Assembly: GCA_937944855.1 (NCBI GenBank)
Contig: CALFAY010000012.1
Span: forward strand, 1-64,000
Direction of reading: 5' to 3'
DNA length: 64,000 bases
Source: an uncultured Planctomycetota bacterium
Lineage (GTDB): Bacteria > Planctomycetota > Planctomycetia > Gemmatales > HRBIN36
Positions 25,889-34,927 of this stretch are shown piece by piece (the stretch's first letter is position 1; the number at the start of each line of letters is the position of its first letter). The notes below the pieces were generated by a model, which was not told where the DNA came from, did not search any database, and saw nothing but the letters and a program-made list of their open reading frames with translations. The translations under genes were made by a program, and so were the position numbers.

Positions 25889-26825
25889 TGACTGGGTTCT
25901 TGCACAACGACCTGCCAAGCCGTTAAACGACCCCTGGAAGCCGGGAGGTTGGCTGGTCGAGAAAGAACCCCTGCCGGACGGAAGCATCGTTGAAATCGGC
26001 ACGCTCTTTCTGACCAATCGCGAGTGTCCATTTCGCTGCGTGATGTGCGATCTGTGGAAGTACACGGTGAACGATCGCGTTCCTGACGGAGCCATTCCCC
26101 ACCAGATAGCCGAGGGGCTACGTCATCTCCGGCCGCTTCGTCACCTCAAGCTCTACAACGCGGGCAGCTTCTTCGACGCTCAGGCGATTCCGACACGAGA
26201 CCTGCCTGTCATCGCCGATCTGGTGGCCAACCATGAGCGAGTCATCGTCGAGTGTCATCCCCGCCTGGTGGACCGCCGCTGCGTGGAGTTCAGTAAGCGA
26301 CTGAAGGGCCGACTCGAAATTGCCGTCGGCTTGGAGACGTGCCATCCCGAGGCGCTGGCCCGCCTGAACAAACGGATGACACTGGAAGATTTCTGCCGTG
26401 CTACCGACTTTATCCATGCCCACGGATTGGGGCTGCGGGTCTTTGTCCTTTCCACTCTGCCCTTCCTAACTCGCCAGGAGAACCTGGACTGGGCCTGGAA
26501 ATCGATCGAGTTTGCCTTTGAGCACGGGGCCGAGATCGTCACCGTGATTCCCACTCGATCCGGCAACGGAGCGATGGACCGGCTCCAAAGCCAGGGGCAT
26601 TTTATGCCTCCCCGGCTGGCTGACCTGGAGCGGATCCTTGTCCAAAGTTTGCCGCAGCAGCGGGGCATCGTGCTCCTCGACGTGTGGGATCTTTCCAGGT
26701 TTGTTGATTGCCCCAACTGCGGCCCGGCCCGGATCAACCGTCTCCATCAGATGAATCTCAGTCAGCGGGTAGAACCGCCGATCGTATGTGGTTGCCAACA
26801 CGATGCAGGAGAGCTACCGAGTTGA
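25848..26825 (+). CDS. Radical SAM enzyme with C-terminal cysteine cluster
   Basis: The 325-residue protein holds the radical SAM cluster motif CPFRCVMC (Cys60, Cys64, Cys67) inside a TIM-barrel-like region of about 50-280, with a SAM-binding strand (LEIAVGLET near 168). Near the C-terminus CPNCGPAR and later VCGC give four more cysteines that could hold an extra iron-sulfur cluster, as in SPASM-type or related enzymes. It starts within the end of the asparagine-synthetase-like gene and ends within the start of the halogenase-like gene. The reaction is unknown; oxidation, coupling or methylation of the same intermediate is possible. Confidence 0.85.
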   Translation: MDTTSKPSWPRPTDDWVLAQRPAKPLNDPWKPGGWLVEKEPLPDGSIVEIGTLFLTNRECPFRCVMCDLWKYTVNDRVPDGAIPHQIAEGLRHLRPLRHLKLYNAGSFFDAQAIPTRDLPVIADLVANHERVIVECHPRLVDRRCVEFSKRLKGRLEIAVGLETCHPEALARLNKRMTLEDFCRATDFIHAHGLGLRVFVLSTLPFLTRQENLDWAWKSIEFAFEHGAEIVTVIPTRSGNGAMDRLQSQGHFMPPRLADLERILVQSLPQQRGIVLLDVWDLSRFVDCPNCGPARINRLHQMNLSQRVEPPIVCGCQHDAGELPS

Positions 26826-28281
26826 CGTGGCGATTATCGGAGCCGGTTTCGCAGGCTCGCTCACGGCCATGATTCTGAGCCGCATCGGCCTCCGACCGAT
26901 CCTTGTGGAACGCGAACGCCATCCACGCTTCGCTCTCGGGGAGGCTTCAACCCCATTCGCCAATCTGCTCTTGCGACAACTGGCCTGCCGCTACGACCTT
27001 CCAGACATCTCCGACCTGGCCAAGTACGGCCCGTGGAAGCGAAGTCACCCTGACTTGCCGACCTGGCGCAAACGTGGCTTCAGCTTTTTCCGACATCATG
27101 CAGAACAGCGTTTCCGCCCGACTGCCGACCATGGCGAAGAGCTCCTGGTAGCGGCCAGTCCCGACGATGAATCCTCGGACACGCACTGGTATCGGCCCAG
27201 CTTCGATGCATACTTAGTCGCCCAGGCTGCAACCCTTGGCATCCCGTACTTCGATCAGACCGAGACGACCGTGCTGCAAGACCGACCCGAGTGGTTGCTG
27301 CAGTGCGACCGGGACGGCAAGCCGTTCGAAATCCGCTGTCGGTTTCTGGTTGACGCCTCCGGCCCTGGAGGATTCCTGACCCAAACCTTACGCTTACCGC
27401 CGTCCCTGGAACCGATGGAGACGAGCTCCCGGTCGGTGTACGCGCATTTGATTGGGGTTCGGAGCTGGGAAGCGATCTTGCGTCGTCTCGATGCCCACCT
27501 TGTAGACTACCCGTACCCCTGCGATCATTCGACGATTCACCACATTTTCGACGGCGGGTGGATGTGGGTCATTCCGTTCGACAATGGCGTCACTTCCGTC
27601 GGGCTGATGCTGGATATGGAGCACTGGAAGGGCATCGAGGGTCAGCCCGCGGAAGATCAATGGCAAAAGATCACGCGGTGCTATCCGTCCATGCTGGAGC
27701 AGTTCGCTCAGGTCGAAGCAATCGAACCGTGGAGAAAAACGCCACGGCTGCAACGCTGCGTGGATCGGTGTTGCGGCCCGAACTGGGTTCTGCTTCCTCA
27801 CGCCGCCTATGCTCTGGATGCGTTGTTTAGCATCGGCAACGGACACACACTCCTGGGCATCGAGCGCCTGGCAAACACTTTAGAAGCTCACTGGAAGCGG
27901 GACAGTCTGGCGGATGCGTTGAGACTTGACGCCGAGACACTTCGGCAGGAGATCCAGTTTAACGATGCGTTGATTCGTGCCTGCTATCGTTCGTTCCGCT
28001 CGTTTCGCCTCTTCGCCGCCACGTCCATGCTGTACTTTGCGGGGGCGCATGCCGCTGAGATCGCACGGAGCAGACCTGATAGGCCGACGGTCTGGAGGTT
28101 CCTGTCTTCGCAGGTGCAGCCCTTTGCGAACGCGGTTCACGAAGCGGCCCGGTGTCTCGACGCAGCGTATGAAGAAGCGGAAATCCGCGAGTACGAAGCG
28201 TGGATTCGAAAGGCGATTGCTCCGATCAATTTCGGAGGTTTTGCAGACCCGAGCAAGCACAATCTCTATGCTTGCGCATGA
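26803..28281 (+). CDS. Flavin-dependent halogenase-like monooxygenase
   Basis: The 492-residue flavoprotein has the FAD-binding GAGFAG at 13-18. A lysine in WRKRGFSFF (Lys90) stands where tryptophan halogenases have their catalytic lysine (TFKLGIRF in that family), and the signature WxWxIP is present as WMWVIP at 253-258. GEASTP at 46-51 matches the family GEAT(I/V)P motif. Together these favour halogenase-type hypohalous-acid chemistry rather than a simple hydroxylase, although substrate and activity are unproven. The start overlaps the radical SAM gene by 23 bases; a separate flavin reductase gene is not seen nearby. The DJ-1 gene follows 34 bases later. Confidence 0.78.
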   Translation: MQESYRVDVAIIGAGFAGSLTAMILSRIGLRPILVERERHPRFALGEASTPFANLLLRQLACRYDLPDISDLAKYGPWKRSHPDLPTWRKRGFSFFRHHAEQRFRPTADHGEELLVAASPDDESSDTHWYRPSFDAYLVAQAATLGIPYFDQTETTVLQDRPEWLLQCDRDGKPFEIRCRFLVDASGPGGFLTQTLRLPPSLEPMETSSRSVYAHLIGVRSWEAILRRLDAHLVDYPYPCDHSTIHHIFDGGWMWVIPFDNGVTSVGLMLDMEHWKGIEGQPAEDQWQKITRCYPSMLEQFAQVEAIEPWRKTPRLQRCVDRCCGPNWVLLPHAAYALDALFSIGNGHTLLGIERLANTLEAHWKRDSLADALRLDAETLRQEIQFNDALIRACYRSFRSFRLFAATSMLYFAGAHAAEIARSRPDRPTVWRFLSSQVQPFANAVHEAARCLDAAYEEAEIREYEAWIRKAIAPINFGGFADPSKHNLYACA

Positions 28282-28315
28282 ATCGGCAAGCGATTGATGG
28301 GGAGGCACAACACCA

Positions 28316-28887
28316 ATGAAACCTTGCAAGATTCTGCTGTTGGCAGGCGACTTCGTCGAGGACTACGAGATCATGGTGCCCTTTCAGGCACTGTGGATGC
28401 TGGGCCATACGGTTCATGCAGTCTGCCCCGGGAAGAACAAGGGCGAGAAAGTCCGAACCGCCGTGCACGATTTCGAAGGCGACCAGACCTACACAGAGAA
28501 GCCCGGCCATAACTTCACGCTCAATGCCACATTCTCCGAAATCCAGGTCGGGGACTACGATGCCTTGGTGATTCCCGGCGGACGCGCTCCGGAGTATCTG
28601 CGGCTGAACAAGGAGGTGTTGGCGATCGTTCGGCACTTTGCGGAGAACAACAAGCCGATTGCCGCCATCTGCCACGGTCTGCAAATCCTGACCGCGGCCA
28701 ATGTGTGCGGGGCAAGCGCTGCACGGCCTATCCGGCGGTCGGTCCCGAGGTCGAAGCGGCGGGAGGCGATTATGTGGCTGTGCCGGTAGACGAAGCGGTC
28801 GTCGATGGCCGACTCGTTACCGCCCCCGCCTGGCCGGCTCATCCCCGCTGGCTGGCGGAGTTCGTGAAACTGCTGGAAGCCGCTTGA
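28316..28887 (+). pseudogene. DJ-1/PfpI family gene split by a frameshift
   Basis: The first frame (28316 to about 28705) encodes a DJ-1/PfpI protein through the nucleophile elbow [13 protein letters not shown], then loses homology. The rest of the family sequence ([39 protein letters not shown]) continues in the frame starting at 28705 and ends at 28887. One missing base near 28703-28707 would explain this, since family members read ..[14 protein letters not shown]. The intact product would be about 190 residues, a glyoxalase/deglycase/chaperone-like fold with the catalytic cysteine in the elbow. It may be a true mutation, a sequencing error, or programmed slippage. Confidence 0.85.
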
Positions 28888-28894
28888 CACCCGG

Positions 28895-30253
28895 TCACAA
28901 GGTCTTGAGATACTCGATCAGAGCAAAGCGCTCCTCGTCGCTTAGCTTGTCCCCGAAGGTGTGCCCCTGATTTCCCCGGCCCGGTTGCGTCGTGTCGTAA
29001 ACCCGACGACGCTGAGCCGGTGGGGCCGACTCCGGCGGCGGTGCATCAAGAACCTGAACTTTCCAGCCGACCAGCTTCGCATCGTAGTCCTCAATGCCGG
29101 TGCGATAACTCCGGGTGAAAATTCGCGGACGCGATGCGGAGTTGAGCAGGTGGTACAGCGTCGGCACCGAGCCGTTGTGGAGATACGGAGCGGTCGCCCA
29201 GACGCCGTCGAGGGGCGGGGCTTGATAGCCGCGGTGAGCGTATGTCTCCATCCTGCGACCCTCGGCATCCACCTCCTGACCGAACCAACTGTTGTCATAG
29301 TGGTTCTTGGCTTCGAGCGTGAACCCCTCAGCCCGCGTCGGATCCGTGCCGATCAGATCGAGGTCGATGATTTTGTTCGGATAGGTCGGATTCTCGCCGT
29401 AAGTGCCGTGACAGCTCGCACAGTGCTTCGCAAACAGTTTTTCCCCGCGCTGTGCCAGATCCCGATCTATGGGCAAGGGATACTTAGGGGGCTCAAGGCT
29501 GAGGATGAAGGCCTGAATGTCCGCAAACGCAGGTTCCTGTTTCTTGACGTCCTCCGCACTGTTGAGAGGAGTGAGCATGAATTGCATGATGGAACGGACG
29601 GAGCGAGCGTTGGTGCTGCCAGTGTAATACATGGTGCGTTTCTTTTTGAGCAGCCACCAGGCAGGGGCGTCTTCGCAAAGGTCTGCCCGCAAGCCCAGGT
29701 CGATCATCGGCCTGAGCTTCAGGTCAGCATCCCGCAACTGGAACAGGAAGACGGCCATCGCTCCGGCCTCGGTCGTGCCTCGGACGTTGGTGAAGGGGAA
29801 CGGCGTCGCCCGGTGTCTTCCCATGACGTGGGCCATGTCTTCGTAAAGCAATTGGAGATCCAGACTCGCATTGCCGAGGCCGATGTAGCTCTGCCCGAAG
29901 ATCGACCCGCCGTGGCAGATCATGCAGTCGGTCGTGACGCCGACCCCGAGCAGACTGCGGGCTTCCCTTAAGCCGAGCGGGTAGCCTTTGTTGTCAAAGG
30001 GGGACGGGTGCAGGCCGTAGCGCTCCATGAATTGCTGCTCGAAATCGGCTGGTCTCTCGGGCTCCCCCCAGCTTTTCCAGACGTTCTCGTAGATTTGCTT
30101 GGGCCAAATTGGCGGATTGAAGGCCCGAGTTTGGAGCAAGTGCCGTCCCCGGTCCGCGGACGGCGTCGGACGGTCTGCGGCCTGAACGGCCCCCATCATA
30201 CCCAGCGAAAGCACGATAACCCAACCGCTGCGGAACCTCTTTCCTGTGGCCAT
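28895..30253 (-). CDS. Secreted dihaem c-type cytochrome
   Basis: The 452-residue protein has a signal peptide (about 1-25, ending VQAAD) and two haem-binding motifs: CMICH near 110 and CASCH near 286. The C-terminal part contains [22 protein letters not shown], typical of dihaem peroxidase-like oxidoreductases (cytochrome c peroxidase/MauG relatives) in planctomycetes. It would act in the periplasm as an electron carrier or peroxidase. It is divergent from trpE and ends 7 bases from the DJ-1 gene. The substrate is unknown. Confidence 0.85.
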   Translation of the reverse strand: MATGKRFRSGWVIVLSLGMMGAVQAADRPTPSADRGRHLLQTRAFNPPIWPKQIYENVWKSWGEPERPADFEQQFMERYGLHPSPFDNKGYPLGLREARSLLGVGVTTDCMICHGGSIFGQSYIGLGNASLDLQLLYEDMAHVMGRHRATPFPFTNVRGTTEAGAMAVFLFQLRDADLKLRPMIDLGLRADLCEDAPAWWLLKKKRTMYYTGSTNARSVRSIMQFMLTPLNSAEDVKKQEPAFADIQAFILSLEPPKYPLPIDRDLAQRGEKLFAKHCASCHGTYGENPTYPNKIIDLDLIGTDPTRAEGFTLEAKNHYDNSWFGQEVDAEGRRMETYAHRGYQAPPLDGVWATAPYLHNGSVPTLYHLLNSASRPRIFTRSYRTGIEDYDAKLVGWKVQVLDAPPPESAPPAQRRRVYDTTQPGRGNQGHTFGDKLSDEERFALIEYLKTL

Positions 30254-30346
30254 GCTGCCCTCCGTCGCTTATCCGTTCGTATTGTAGCAGGCCAGGTACG
30301 TCACTATCCTGGACTTCGTAAAGCCACAGTGCTTCGGAAAGTCCGC

Positions 30347-31840
30347 ATGAAACACCATCCCAGCTTCGAGGAGTTTGTTGCTCTTACCGGGCAAGCCACC
30401 GTCGTTCCCGTCTATCGCATGTTGATCGGCGACACTCTGACGCCGGTAACCGCATTTTGCAAGGTACAAGAAAGCGACTGGTCGTTCCTCTTCGAGAGCG
30501 TGGTCGGCGGCGAGCGGGTCGGGCGCTACAGCTTCGTCGGGAGCAAGCCGTTGCTGCGTTTCGAGGCCTACGGCAAGGATGTTCGCATCATCTCCAACGA
30601 AGCCCGGACGCTGCATCATCCCGACCCGTTGAAACTTCTTGAAGAATTGCTTGCCCGCTATCGTGCTCCGGTCCTGCCTGGGCTGCCGAGATTCTGCGGT
30701 GGGGCGGTGGGCTATGCGGCCTACGACGCCGTCCGCTACACCGAACGGCTGCCCCATCCTCCTCCCGATGACCGTCAGCTTCCGGACCTGTGCTTCGGCT
30801 TTTATGACCGCATGGTGATTTTCGACCACATCACCAAGACGATTGCGGTCGTCGCTCATGCCCATGTAGATCGAGACGATCTGGCCCGGAGTTATCGGGA
30901 AGCCTGCGAACGGGTGGATCGGCTGGTGGAACGGCTCCAGCAGGGCGTGGCCGATCTTCAATTGACCGACATCGTCACGACAACGGCCGCAGGGCGACCG
31001 GCGAGCATTGCCTGGAAGTCGAACATGACGCGAGAACAGTTCGAGGAGGCGGTTCGCCGCAGCCTCGAATACATCAAGGCCGGGGACATCTTCCAGGTGG
31101 TGTTGAGTCAACGTCTGCAAACTGAAACCCGGGCGCGCTCCTTCGACATCTACCGAACGCTCCGGGTCGTCAATCCCAGTCCGTTCATGCTGTATTTGAA
31201 ATGCGGCCGATTCTGTCTGGTCGGCAGTTCGCCGGAGATCATGGTCCGGGTGGAAGGCGACCGGGCGACAATTCGTCCCCTGGCCGGCACGCGCCGCCGT
31301 GGCCGGGACGAGGCGGAAGACCAACGGCTCGCCGCGGAACTGCTCGCCGATCCCAAGGAAAGGGCCGAGCACATCATGCTGGCCGACCTGGGACGCAACG
31401 ACATCGGCCGGGTGGCCCGATACGGCACCGTGGAACTGACCGATGTAATGGTGGTGGAGCGTTACAGCCACGTCATGCACATTACAAGCAACGTCAGCGG
31501 CCGGTTGCAGCCCGGCAAGAACGCCTTCGATGCCCTGCGAGCCTGTCTGCCGGCGGGAACGGTCAGCGGTGCTCCCAAGGTGCGGGCCATGCAGATCATT
31601 GACGAACTGGAGCCGACCCGTCGCGGTCCTTACGCTGGAGCGGTCGGCTATGTGGATTTCAGCGGCAACATGGATACTTGCATTGCCCTCCGGACGATGG
31701 TCCTGATCGGTCAGACAGCCTACATCCAGACTGGAGCTGGTATCGTCGCGGACAGCGTGCCTGACAGGGAATACGAGGAAACCATGAACAAGGCGATGGG
31801 CCTGCTGCGGGCCATCGAAATCGCGGAGACGCAACTTTAG
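30347..31840 (+). CDS. trpE: Anthranilate synthase component I
   Basis: The 497-residue enzyme makes anthranilate from chorismate with TrpG. The chorismate-binding half shows [14 protein letters not shown] near 240, [13 protein letters not shown] near 290, the [11 protein letters not shown] motif near 310, and [18 protein letters not shown] near 405; the N-terminal TrpE region ([18 protein letters not shown]) carries the tryptophan-feedback site region. ATG 30347 has GGAAAG 5 bases upstream. No trpG or other trp gene is in the window. The upstream frame can be opened further, into the divergent region, but lacks homology. Confidence 0.94.
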   Translation: MKHHPSFEEFVALTGQATVVPVYRMLIGDTLTPVTAFCKVQESDWSFLFESVVGGERVGRYSFVGSKPLLRFEAYGKDVRIISNEARTLHHPDPLKLLEELLARYRAPVLPGLPRFCGGAVGYAAYDAVRYTERLPHPPPDDRQLPDLCFGFYDRMVIFDHITKTIAVVAHAHVDRDDLARSYREACERVDRLVERLQQGVADLQLTDIVTTTAAGRPASIAWKSNMTREQFEEAVRRSLEYIKAGDIFQVVLSQRLQTETRARSFDIYRTLRVVNPSPFMLYLKCGRFCLVGSSPEIMVRVEGDRATIRPLAGTRRRGRDEAEDQRLAAELLADPKERAEHIMLADLGRNDIGRVARYGTVELTDVMVVERYSHVMHITSNVSGRLQPGKNAFDALRACLPAGTVSGAPKVRAMQIIDELEPTRRGPYAGAVGYVDFSGNMDTCIALRTMVLIGQTAYIQTGAGIVADSVPDREYEETMNKAMGLLRAIEIAETQL

Positions 31841-31883
31841 CCACGCTTCGGCTCGGTCGGGTTTGAGGAGTCCAACAAAGCCT

Positions 31884-32417
31884 ATGTCGTCACGGATGCC
31901 CTTGCCTCTGCTCAATGGAGATGAAGCGACCTTCGAATGCACCTTCGGCCGCGGCTGCGAAGGCCTATGCTGCCGCAACGGCCGACCTGGCCTGTTTGAC
32001 GACGAACGCAAACGCATTCTCAAGAACCTGCGGAAAATCCTGCCCTTGCTGCGTCCCGCCGCCCGCAGACTCGTCGAAAACAACGGCATCGTGACCCGGA
32101 GAAAACGCGAAGGGCTGCCCTTGGCTCCAGTCGTGGGCGGCTGGTGCGTCTTCTTCAACGAAGGCTGCGTCCTGCACAAGCTCGGGGCGGAGGAAGGCGA
32201 TAAATTCCGCTACAAGCCGATTCAGTGTTCGCTTTTCCCGCTTCTGCCCGATGGGGAAGGCAACTGGTACGTCCGGCAACACGGCTACAAGAACGAGCCG
32301 TGGGACCTGTTCTGCCTGTCGCCGACCAACAGCCGAGTCCCCGCCGTCGAATCGCTCCAGGAGGAGATGGCGCTGGCTGCCAATCTGACCCGCTATTCCA
32401 AGAAGCGACGGGACTGA
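31884..32417 (+). CDS. YkgJ-like cysteine-cluster protein
   Basis: The 177-residue protein has the pattern of Fe-S or zinc cysteine-cluster proteins (YkgJ/DUF3109): CTFGRGCEGLCCRNGRPG near 20-37, then WCVFFNEGCVLH near 85-97, and the downstream KPIQCSLFPL near 112. The DUF3109 consensus C-x8-CC...C-x5-C...C-P fits. The function is unknown; a metal-binding regulator or oxidoreductase has been proposed for the family. GAGGAG lies 13 bases before ATG 31884, and TTG 31863 is an alternative. It is convergent with the TIM-barrel gene 2 bases away. Confidence 0.75.
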   Translation: MSSRMPLPLLNGDEATFECTFGRGCEGLCCRNGRPGLFDDERKRILKNLRKILPLLRPAARRLVENNGIVTRRKREGLPLAPVVGGWCVFFNEGCVLHKLGAEEGDKFRYKPIQCSLFPLLPDGEGNWYVRQHGYKNEPWDLFCLSPTNSRVPAVESLQEEMALAANLTRYSKKRRD

Positions 32418-32419
32418 CC

Positions 32420-33262
32420 CTAGGACGCCAGCACTTTCCGGAGAAAGTCGATGCCGTAGGCGATGTCGCGGAACCGTTCTTCCTGCGTCCCAACCTCCCG
32501 TTCGATGACCAGCGGCCCCCGGTAGCCGACTTTCTCGAGCGTCTGGATGAACAGGGCTGTATTGGTTTCGCCCTGCCCCAACGGCACTTCCTCGCCCCAT
32601 TGGCCCTTGACCTTGGGACGGCGTGCGTCTTTGACGTGCACGCTGCGAATGTCGGGAGCGAGAATCTCGACCGCCCGGATGGGATCGCCCATGTCGTACA
32701 GGAGCATGTTGGCCGGATCGAAGTTGACCTTGAGGTTGGGACAACGCAGCTCGTCCAGCGTGAGTCGCAACAGATCGGCTGTCTCCTGCCCGGTTTCGAG
32801 GGCGATGGTGATTCCGAAATTGGCGGCCATGTCAGCGGCCTTGGCGAGAGTGTCCAGGAACGGCTTGCGGTCGGAAGTCCCCGGTTCGGGAATGAAGCCG
32901 CCGTGGAACATGATGTCCTTCAGTCCCAAAGCCAGAGTCCGTTGGAGGCCCCAGGCGAGGATGTCCAGCCGCTCTGCCCGGGTCTTGGGATCGCCGAAGC
33001 CGCCGGTGCGTTTGATGTGCTCCGGCGTCGTGTAGTCCTCGCCGGGGAAGCCGAGCATCGTTCCCGTCATGCGGAACCCGGCAGCCAAGGCGGCCTTGGG
33101 CATGTCGTCGCCCTCGTCCCAGCTGGCATGATGCGGATCGCCACACGCGATTTGCACGACATCCGTGCCGAGTCGGTCCAAAAAACCCTTCAACTCCGGA
33201 ATGTTCTTCACCTGCAAAGACCAGCTGCACACGCCGATGGCCAACGGTTCGATGCTCGCCAT
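32420..33262 (-). CDS. Sugar phosphate isomerase/epimerase (xylose isomerase-like TIM barrel)
   Basis: The 280-residue TIM-barrel protein starts with MASIEPLAIGVCSWSLQ and shows the AP-endonuclease-2-like metal ligands: DIMFHGGFIP near 135, ITIALETGQE near 168, LKVNFDPANML near 193, SVHVKDAR near 220, and the final VIEREVG near 258. Such proteins isomerise or epimerise sugars in catabolism; many planctomycete copies are still unassigned. A very strong ribosome site (GGAGGAG) precedes ATG 33262. It is single, with no sugar operon beside it. Confidence 0.9.
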   Translation of the reverse strand: MASIEPLAIGVCSWSLQVKNIPELKGFLDRLGTDVVQIACGDPHHASWDEGDDMPKAALAAGFRMTGTMLGFPGEDYTTPEHIKRTGGFGDPKTRAERLDILAWGLQRTLALGLKDIMFHGGFIPEPGTSDRKPFLDTLAKAADMAANFGITIALETGQETADLLRLTLDELRCPNLKVNFDPANMLLYDMGDPIRAVEILAPDIRSVHVKDARRPKVKGQWGEEVPLGQGETNTALFIQTLEKVGYRGPLVIEREVGTQEERFRDIAYGIDFLRKVLAS

Positions 33263-33506
33263 TGCGATCTCCTCCCGGATGCGATTCCCCAGGCCGCGCC
33301 AGCTTAGCGAATCGGCTTTGGGGGTGCAAACCGCTTCCCCGCCGATTCCGCTCGGATGTCGAACACCTCTAGACCGTTTCACGGCATCCGATTATGCTCC
33401 CGGCCTCAGAAGGACGACCAGATTCCCGCCGCGGATCAGGATGCGGAACATGGGGGCAAAAGCGAGCCGGAGCATTGCCACGGGGAAAACTGTCGCCGAG
33501 AGGCCG

Positions 33507-34919
33507 ATGCGGGTCATCTACACCCTGGCGGACGGCCAACAGGTCGCCGCTTTGCTCCGCACGGAGCTATTTCATGCGCTGACGCAGACACCCCGTATCC
33601 GCTGGCTGTTGCTCAGTCCCCTTGCCGATCAGCCCGGTTTTCGGCGTCAATTCGAGCATCCCCATGTCGAGCTGCATCGGCTGCCGCGCCTCGTTCCGCC
33701 CTTTTTTGACCGGCAAATCGAGTTTTTGCGGCGAGAGTTCATCCATCAGCGACTCGATGCGGAGACGGCTCGCATTCTGCACCGCCGGGCACGAGTTGTC
33801 GAACCGAAACGCTACTGGGTCCATCGTCCCCTGGCGAAGCTGCTTTCCTGGCTTCCCGGCAGTGAATCGGCCCTGATCTGGATGCAGCATCACCTCACCC
33901 GGGCAAAGGACGTGGAGAAGTTCCTGGACACCCTGAAGGCCGATGCCGTCGTGCTCGGCAGCGGAGCCGTCAAGTTTCCCGATGTACCCGTGGCCCGCTA
34001 CGCCAGACTCCGGCGACTGCCAACCTTCGGCATCATCCATTCCTGGGACAATCTCGCCATCAAGGGTCCTACTCACAAGTGCGACCGCATCGCCGTCTGG
34101 AATCGGCACATGGTCGAACACGCCCAGACGCTGTTCGGCTATCGCCCGGATCAGGTCGTTGTCACCGGGCCAGGGCACTTCGACATCTACAAGCAGGCGA
34201 AAAACCCGATCAGCCGAGAGCAGTTCTTCGCACAGACGGGTCTCGATCCCGGGCGCAAGCTCATCACCTACACCACCATGCCCCCGATGAGCTTGAACTT
34301 CAGTGCTCACTTCGTTCATCAAATTGCCGAATGGATCCAGAGCGATGCCTTGGCATTTCCCTGTCAACTCCTGGTGCGCCTGCACCCGCAGGACGATCCG
34401 ACGCTCTACGCAGGCTGCGAATCTCTGCCCCACGTCCACATCGAACGTCCGGGCCGTTACCGCGATCAGGTCTCCTGGCGACAGGCGATCTACTTTTACG
34501 ATCCCAGCGAAGCAGACGTGGAGCATCTGCGGGACACGCTTTATCACAGCGACGTGGTAATCAACCTGGCCAGCACGATCACCCTGGAAGCCTCGGCTTT
34601 GGATCGTCCCATTGTCAATCTGGCCTACAACCCGCCGGGGACGAACTGGCCTGTGTCCGTGGCGGACTATTACCGCCTGACCCATTACCGGCCGGTGACG
34701 CAATCGGGCGCGGTGCGACTGGCTTGCAGTCCCGAAGAGCTGCGGGAAGCGATCGACGAAGCCCTGTGCCGGCCTGAGCTTCGCCGCGAGCAGCGTCGCC
34801 AGCTGTACGCCGACATGGTGACGTTCACCGACGGCCGCTGCGCCGTGCGGTTGGCTGATGCGATTCTGGAGTTCCTGGGAGAATCTCCCTCGGCGGCGGC
34901 AAGCCGGGAGGCCGCTTAA
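33507..34919 (+). CDS. GT-B-like transferase (CDP-glycerol glycerophosphotransferase/UDP-sugar family)
   Basis: The 470-residue protein starts with MRVIYTLADGQQVAALL and has a double Rossmann-like layout. GIIHSWDNLAIKG near 170 and VVTGPGHFDIY near 220 end the first half; DVVINLASTITLEASALDRPIVNL near 350, a typical nucleotide-binding region of surface-polymer transferases, marks the second. This fits CDP-glycerol/capsule-type transferases rather than classical GT1. The donor and acceptor are unknown; envelope polysaccharide or polyol-phosphate modification is likely. GAGAGG lies just before ATG 33507. It is convergent with feoB. Confidence 0.7.
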   Translation: MRVIYTLADGQQVAALLRTELFHALTQTPRIRWLLLSPLADQPGFRRQFEHPHVELHRLPRLVPPFFDRQIEFLRREFIHQRLDAETARILHRRARVVEPKRYWVHRPLAKLLSWLPGSESALIWMQHHLTRAKDVEKFLDTLKADAVVLGSGAVKFPDVPVARYARLRRLPTFGIIHSWDNLAIKGPTHKCDRIAVWNRHMVEHAQTLFGYRPDQVVVTGPGHFDIYKQAKNPISREQFFAQTGLDPGRKLITYTTMPPMSLNFSAHFVHQIAEWIQSDALAFPCQLLVRLHPQDDPTLYAGCESLPHVHIERPGRYRDQVSWRQAIYFYDPSEADVEHLRDTLYHSDVVINLASTITLEASALDRPIVNLAYNPPGTNWPVSVADYYRLTHYRPVTQSGAVRLACSPEELREAIDEALCRPELRREQRRQLYADMVTFTDGRCAVRLADAILEFLGESPSAAASREAA

Positions 34920-34927
34920 CTAACCTT

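Noticed and set aside
23201-26095. A 964-codon open frame on the minus strand.
   Set aside because: It lies antisense to the aminotransferase, asparagine-synthetase-like and radical SAM genes, which have clear family motifs. The antisense translation shows none and has the low-complexity look of a high-GC shadow frame.
30269-32179. A 636-codon open frame on the minus strand.
   Set aside because: It is antisense to trpE, whose motifs are unmistakable, and it shows no recognisable domain.
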